Assembly (NCBI GenBank): GCA_947623825.1
Contig: CANQHQ010000009.1
Coordinates: 1-42,574, forward strand
Direction of reading: 5' to 3'
DNA: 42,574 bases
Source: an uncultured Bacilli bacterium
GTDB lineage: Bacteria; Bacillota_I; Bacilli_A; RF39; UBA660
Shown: positions 39,187 through 42,574 of the stretch, piece after piece
Layout of the letters: every line of letters starts with the position of its first letter
How positions within the stretch are numbered: the first letter of the stretch is position 1
Notes under the pieces: generated by a model
Databases searched by the model: none
Told to the model about the DNA's origin: nothing
What the model saw: only the letters and a program-made list of their open reading frames with translations
Program-made: the position numbers and the translations under genes

Positions 39187-39735
39187 ATGTGGCTATACAT
39201 AATTATAGCAATAGTTGTTATTATTTTAATTGCATTATTTATTACATATAACAGTTTTGTTCAATTAAATAATAAAGTCAAAGAAGCATTTGCAACAATG
39301 GACGTTTATTTGAAAAAAAGATGGGATTTAATTCCAAATATTGTTGAAACGGTGAAAGGATATGCAAAGCACGAAAAAAATACTTTAAAAGAAGTTATAG
39401 AATTGAGAAACAGTGCTTATGACAAAATGTCAGATGATGAAAAGATGAAAACAAATGAACAATTATCAAAAGGCATTAACAAAATTATGGCTTTGGCAGA
39501 GTCTTATCCTGATTTAAAAGCAAGTGAAAATTTTAAAGATTTAAGCAATCAACTTACAAAGGTTGAGGATGACATTGCAAATTCAAGAAAATATTATAAT
39601 GGTACAGTAAGAATTTATAATAATAAAGTAGAAATGTTTCCAAGTAATATAATAGCAAAAATATTTGGCTATAAGTCAAAAAATATGTTTGAAGCAAGTG
39701 AAACAGAAAGAGAAAATGTAAAAGTTGAATTATAG
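39187..39735 (+). CDS. lemA: LemA family membrane protein
   Basis: One N-terminal membrane helix (residues 2-22) with a very short outside end, then the LemA coiled-coil domain: NKVKEAFATMDVYLKKRWDL and LIPNIVETVKGYAKHE, AESYPDLKASENF (family core AxxYPxLKAxxxF), NSRKYYN and NNKVEMFPSNIIAKIFGY. 182 aa is normal. The start is at 39187, behind GAGAGGTG; an in-frame GTG at 39178 is part of the ribosome site. It is paired with the DUF2207 gene 12 nt downstream, a widespread neighbour. Function unknown; linked to envelope stress in some bacteria. Confidence 0.93.
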   Translation: MWLYIIIAIVVIILIALFITYNSFVQLNNKVKEAFATMDVYLKKRWDLIPNIVETVKGYAKHEKNTLKEVIELRNSAYDKMSDDEKMKTNEQLSKGINKIMALAESYPDLKASENFKDLSNQLTKVEDDIANSRKYYNGTVRIYNNKVEMFPSNIIAKIFGYKSKNMFEASETERENVKVEL

Positions 39736-39747
39736 TGGAGGTAAACA

Positions 39748-42240
39748 ATGAAAAGAATAATTAAGGGATTATCCTTGTTTATATTAGTTGTATTACCTCT
39801 TACAATAATATATCCAACACCTGCCGCTGCTTTATCGCAACAAACTTCTTATATAGATATTAATGATACTACCAAAAGTTTAACTATTGGTAATTTATCG
39901 TTTTCTAATATTACATTTAAAGATTATTCTTCTAATTCTACTTTAAGCTTTGGTTTAACAGGAATAGTTGCTAATAGTTCTGGTAAAAATATTGATTATA
40001 CATCAACTGTATATTATTACGACTCGAATTATAACTTAATTGCGCAAGCATATGATTCGGGTACTGCAATAGCAGGAACAAATAATTTTAATCAAATGTC
40101 CAATTTGAGTATTTTAAATGGACATAGCATAAGTGAGATATATTATTATCGTTTAGCAATTAATGCTACAAGCAGTTCATCAACTGAATCGAATATTTTA
40201 TCTACTACTCCTAGTAAGAAAAATCAATATAGATCTTATGATTATGTAATAGATAAATATGATATTAATATTATTGTTAATGAGAATAATACATTAGATA
40301 TTACAGAAGCAATTACTGCATATTTTAATGTTGCAAAGCATGGAATATTTAGAACTATTCCACTAAAAAACACAATTACAAGATTAGATGGTACAACCTC
40401 AAAAAATAGAACTCAAGTAACTAATTTAAGTGTTGATAATGAATATACTACATCCAAAGAAAATGGAAACTATAAAATTCAAATAGGTTCAGCCAGTCGT
40501 ACTTTAACAGGTGAACAAACTTATGTAATAAAATACACCTATAATTTAGGAAAAGATCCTATCAAAGATTATGATGAGTTATATTACAATATTATTGGGG
40601 ATGAATGGGATACAGTTATTGGTAATGTTACTTTTACAATAACAATGCCAAAAGATTTTGATTCAAGTAAATTGGGATTTTCATCAGGTAAAGTAAGTTC
40701 TACTAATAATAGCAAAGTTATATATAATGTTAGTGGAAACAAAATAATAGGAAACTATAACGGTATTCTTGGAGTTGGGGAAGCATTAACGATCAGATGT
40801 GAACTTGATGAAGGATATTTTGTGGGAGCTGGACTATCTATTAATGTAATGGATTATCTTCTTTTCACATTGCCTATAATTTTTCTAGGAATTACTATAT
40901 TTGTATGGTATAAATTTGGTCGTGATGAGCAAGTTGTAGAAACAGTGGAGTTCTATCCACCAGAAGGACTTAATAGTTTAGACGTTGGTTTTTTATATAA
41001 AGGTAAAGCTGAAAATAAGGATATAACATCATTACTAATATACTTAGCTAATAAAGGTTATATAGAAATTACTGACAGACAAATTGATTTAAATTCTAAA
41101 AAAGTGAGTTTAAGTGAGGATTCGATAAATATTGCTAATCAAAAAATAATTGAATTACAAAATAAAATAAAAGAAGAAAGACAGACTAACAAAGATTCAA
41201 AAAAAATTAAATATTATGAAAATATGTTAGATATTTATAAAAACATTGATATTCCAATTGAATATGAAAAATATGGTTTAAAATCTTTAATTAATAAATC
41301 TAATAAAAAGAATAAGTTTATAATAAAGAAATTAAAAAATTATGATGGAACAAATATGTATGAGCAATGGTTTATGCAAGGCTTATTTGAATATGATAGA
41401 ACCGAAGTTACAGATAAAATGTTATATAATAACTTTTATGTAACAAATAATAGAATACTACATAATATAAACAATAAACAAAATATAGATCGAGTATTTG
41501 AAAAAACCACTTCGAATAAAAAAGTTTTAATTGTTTTAATGATTATTGCTACATATTGCTCAATTACAATACCGCCAATATTTACTTATGGACAACCGGA
41601 AATGTTGATTTTTGCTCTACTTTTTCCAGGCATTGGCCTTTCAGTTTTATTTAGTTTGTTATTTGGAAAAGGACATGTTTTTGAAAAGATATTTGGTATA
41701 ATTTGGGGATTAGGATTTGGCGGAATTCCGTGGTTATCTATAGTATTGCCAACTTTAACCCAAGATATATCCTATCTTATTGGCTATTTTATTGGAATAG
41801 TGTGTATTGCAGGTATGTTTCTATGTTTCATATATCTTCCAAAAAGAACAAAGTATGGTAACGAAATGTTAGGAAAGTTAAGAGGATTTAAAAATTTTTT
41901 GGAAACTGCTGAAAAGGATAAGTTAGAGACGTTAGTTATGCAAAATCCGAATTATTTTTATGATATTTTACCATATACTTATGTATTGGAAGTATCTGAT
42001 AAATGGATTAGTAAATTTGAATCCATATCATTACAATCTCCATCTTGGTATGATAGTCCTAATAGTTTTGATGTTTTAACTTTTGGGACGTTTATGAATT
42101 CCACTATGACTTTGGCACAAAGTACTTTTTCATCAAGCCCATTTAGCAATTCATCAAGTGGTGGATCATCAAGTAGTGGATCATCAGGTGGGGGTTCCTC
42201 CGGAGGAGGCTCTGGAGGTGGTGGAGGAGGCTCTTGGTAA
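39748..42240 (+). CDS. DUF2207 membrane protein with Gly/Ser-rich tail
   Basis: 830 aa. Signal peptide (1-28, ending PAAA), an N-terminal beta domain (about 40-135, FxLYD-like, SLTIGNLSFSNITFKDY), then the DUF2207 domain (about 160-350: YDINIIVNENNTLDITEAI, GIFRTIPL). A membrane helix follows at about 365-390, a cytosolic winged-helix-like region (LLIYLANKGYIEITD), two or three more helices (about 590-690) and a Gly/Ser tail (about 800-830) ending SGGGGGGSW. This is the usual partner of LemA. The tail resembles that of TPM/YgcG proteins. GGAGG lies 7 nt before the ATG. Confidence 0.92.
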   Translation: MKRIIKGLSLFILVVLPLTIIYPTPAAALSQQTSYIDINDTTKSLTIGNLSFSNITFKDYSSNSTLSFGLTGIVANSSGKNIDYTSTVYYYDSNYNLIAQAYDSGTAIAGTNNFNQMSNLSILNGHSISEIYYYRLAINATSSSSTESNILSTTPSKKNQYRSYDYVIDKYDINIIVNENNTLDITEAITAYFNVAKHGIFRTIPLKNTITRLDGTTSKNRTQVTNLSVDNEYTTSKENGNYKIQIGSASRTLTGEQTYVIKYTYNLGKDPIKDYDELYYNIIGDEWDTVIGNVTFTITMPKDFDSSKLGFSSGKVSSTNNSKVIYNVSGNKIIGNYNGILGVGEALTIRCELDEGYFVGAGLSINVMDYLLFTLPIIFLGITIFVWYKFGRDEQVVETVEFYPPEGLNSLDVGFLYKGKAENKDITSLLIYLANKGYIEITDRQIDLNSKKVSLSEDSINIANQKIIELQNKIKEERQTNKDSKKIKYYENMLDIYKNIDIPIEYEKYGLKSLINKSNKKNKFIIKKLKNYDGTNMYEQWFMQGLFEYDRTEVTDKMLYNNFYVTNNRILHNINNKQNIDRVFEKTTSNKKVLIVLMIIATYCSITIPPIFTYGQPEMLIFALLFPGIGLSVLFSLLFGKGHVFEKIFGIIWGLGFGGIPWLSIVLPTLTQDISYLIGYFIGIVCIAGMFLCFIYLPKRTKYGNEMLGKLRGFKNFLETAEKDKLETLVMQNPNYFYDILPYTYVLEVSDKWISKFESISLQSPSWYDSPNSFDVLTFGTFMNSTMTLAQSTFSSSPFSNSSSGGSSSSGSSGGGSSGGGSGGGGGGSW

Positions 42241-42322
42241 CCACAAGCCACTATAGAAAAAGGCAATGCTAATAATTCCTAACATTTTCTTTTTCTTTTT
42301 GTAAATCTCATAAAAAAATAAA

Positions 42323-42342
42323 CGTCGCATGTTAGTGCGACG
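42323..42342 (+). terminator. Intrinsic terminator after DUF2207
   Basis: CGTCGCA-TGTTAG-TGCGACG, GC-rich for this genome, followed by ATTTTATCTTTT. With an A-rich 5' flank it could also work for a gene entering from the right on the minus strand. Confidence 0.75.
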
Positions 42343-42574
42343 ATTTTATCTTTTGGAGCGAGTGTCGTAGTTATCTACAACTTTTCTTCCAATAACGAAA
42401 GAATTTATATAATCTTCCGTTGCTAATAATAATATAACACATTTTTAATATTTATTGAATAGCAAATTGACATTTTTATAAAAATTTATCGTACAAATTG
42501 TAATTTGTATTGCACTTATTAAAATTACTTAATCTACATTTACACCTTTTTTGAATACTTTTATATCTATAAAA
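42343..42574. other. Right edge, no gene identified
   Basis: Very A+T-rich. A minus-strand frame ending just before the terminator (SFVIGRKVVDNYDTRSKR at its end) has no start codon in phase and may be a remnant. Nothing else can be supported. Confidence 0.4.

Noticed and set aside
41979..42266. Pro-rich minus-strand open frame
   Set aside because: It is the reverse of the Gly/Ser tail of the DUF2207 protein, with no ribosome site.
42343..42574. Minus-strand gene tail at the right edge
   Set aside because: The frame ends sensibly before a terminator but has no start codon in phase, so it cannot be supported as a gene.

Overview
The window looks like a chromosomal segment of an uncultured, low-GC, anaerobic gut member of the Bacilli (RF39 / Erysipelotrichia-like). 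This placement is inferred. It rests on the strong A+T bias, purine-rich Shine-Dalgarno sites (AGGAGG, or AGGTGAT just before the start), many TGn-TATAAT extended -10 promoters, clear intrinsic terminators, TGA used as a stop, and a gene set that fits anaerobic life (rubrerythrin, HI0933/BaiN-type flavoprotein, DUF1848). No rRNA, CRISPR array, intact insertion sequence or prophage was seen. There is one tRNA, tRNA-Cys(GCA).

Layout. 1-1.9 kb: an unrecognised 568-aa protein. 1.9-9.3 kb: an accessory-looking block with a Ham1-like NTP pyrophosphatase and a short WYL-type regulator on the minus strand. Divergent from these are a 1554-aa protein with a complete-looking nucleotidyltransferase signature near its C-terminus, a charged coiled-coil protein and a 209-aa protein with a possible ADP-ribosyltransferase-like core. 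The block is bounded by tRNA-Cys. 9.6-16.5 kb: UV-damage endonuclease, rubrerythrin, a double-HTH regulator, and a transport operon (CaCA-family Ca2+/Na+ exchanger plus Ca2+-type P-ATPase) preceded by what looks like a yybP-ykoY manganese riboswitch with a terminator expression platform. 16.6-22.8 kb: a TPR protein, a membrane-anchored thioredoxin-like protein and two Glu/Lys/Thr-rich membrane proteins. 22.9-33.3 kb: housekeeping and metabolic genes (two flavoproteins, HMA metal-binding protein, YcxB-like, DUF1848, TspO, RsmB-type methyltransferase, YbaK, carboxymuconolactone decarboxylase-like, NUDIX, and a cadherin-like surface protein).

33.4-38.4 kb: a run of minus-strand accessory genes. 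These are a KOW-domain protein with an internal duplication, a trypsin-like protease without signal peptide paired with a 120-aa beta-rich protein, a small gene remnant, and a three-gene cluster of a SipW-type signal-peptide protein, an ER-type signal peptidase and a DUF5305-like protein. 38.4-39.2 kb is nearly gene-free but holds an orphan terminator. 39.2-42.2 kb carries the lemA / DUF2207 pair.

Most likely places for an undescribed system: (i) the WYL regulator / giant nucleotidyltransferase / ART-like block at 2.6-9.2 kb beside tRNA-Cys, whose design recalls defence or toxin islands, and (ii) the signal-less serine protease with its one-base-spaced small partner at 34.3-35.5 kb. Both functions are inferences from sequence pattern only.
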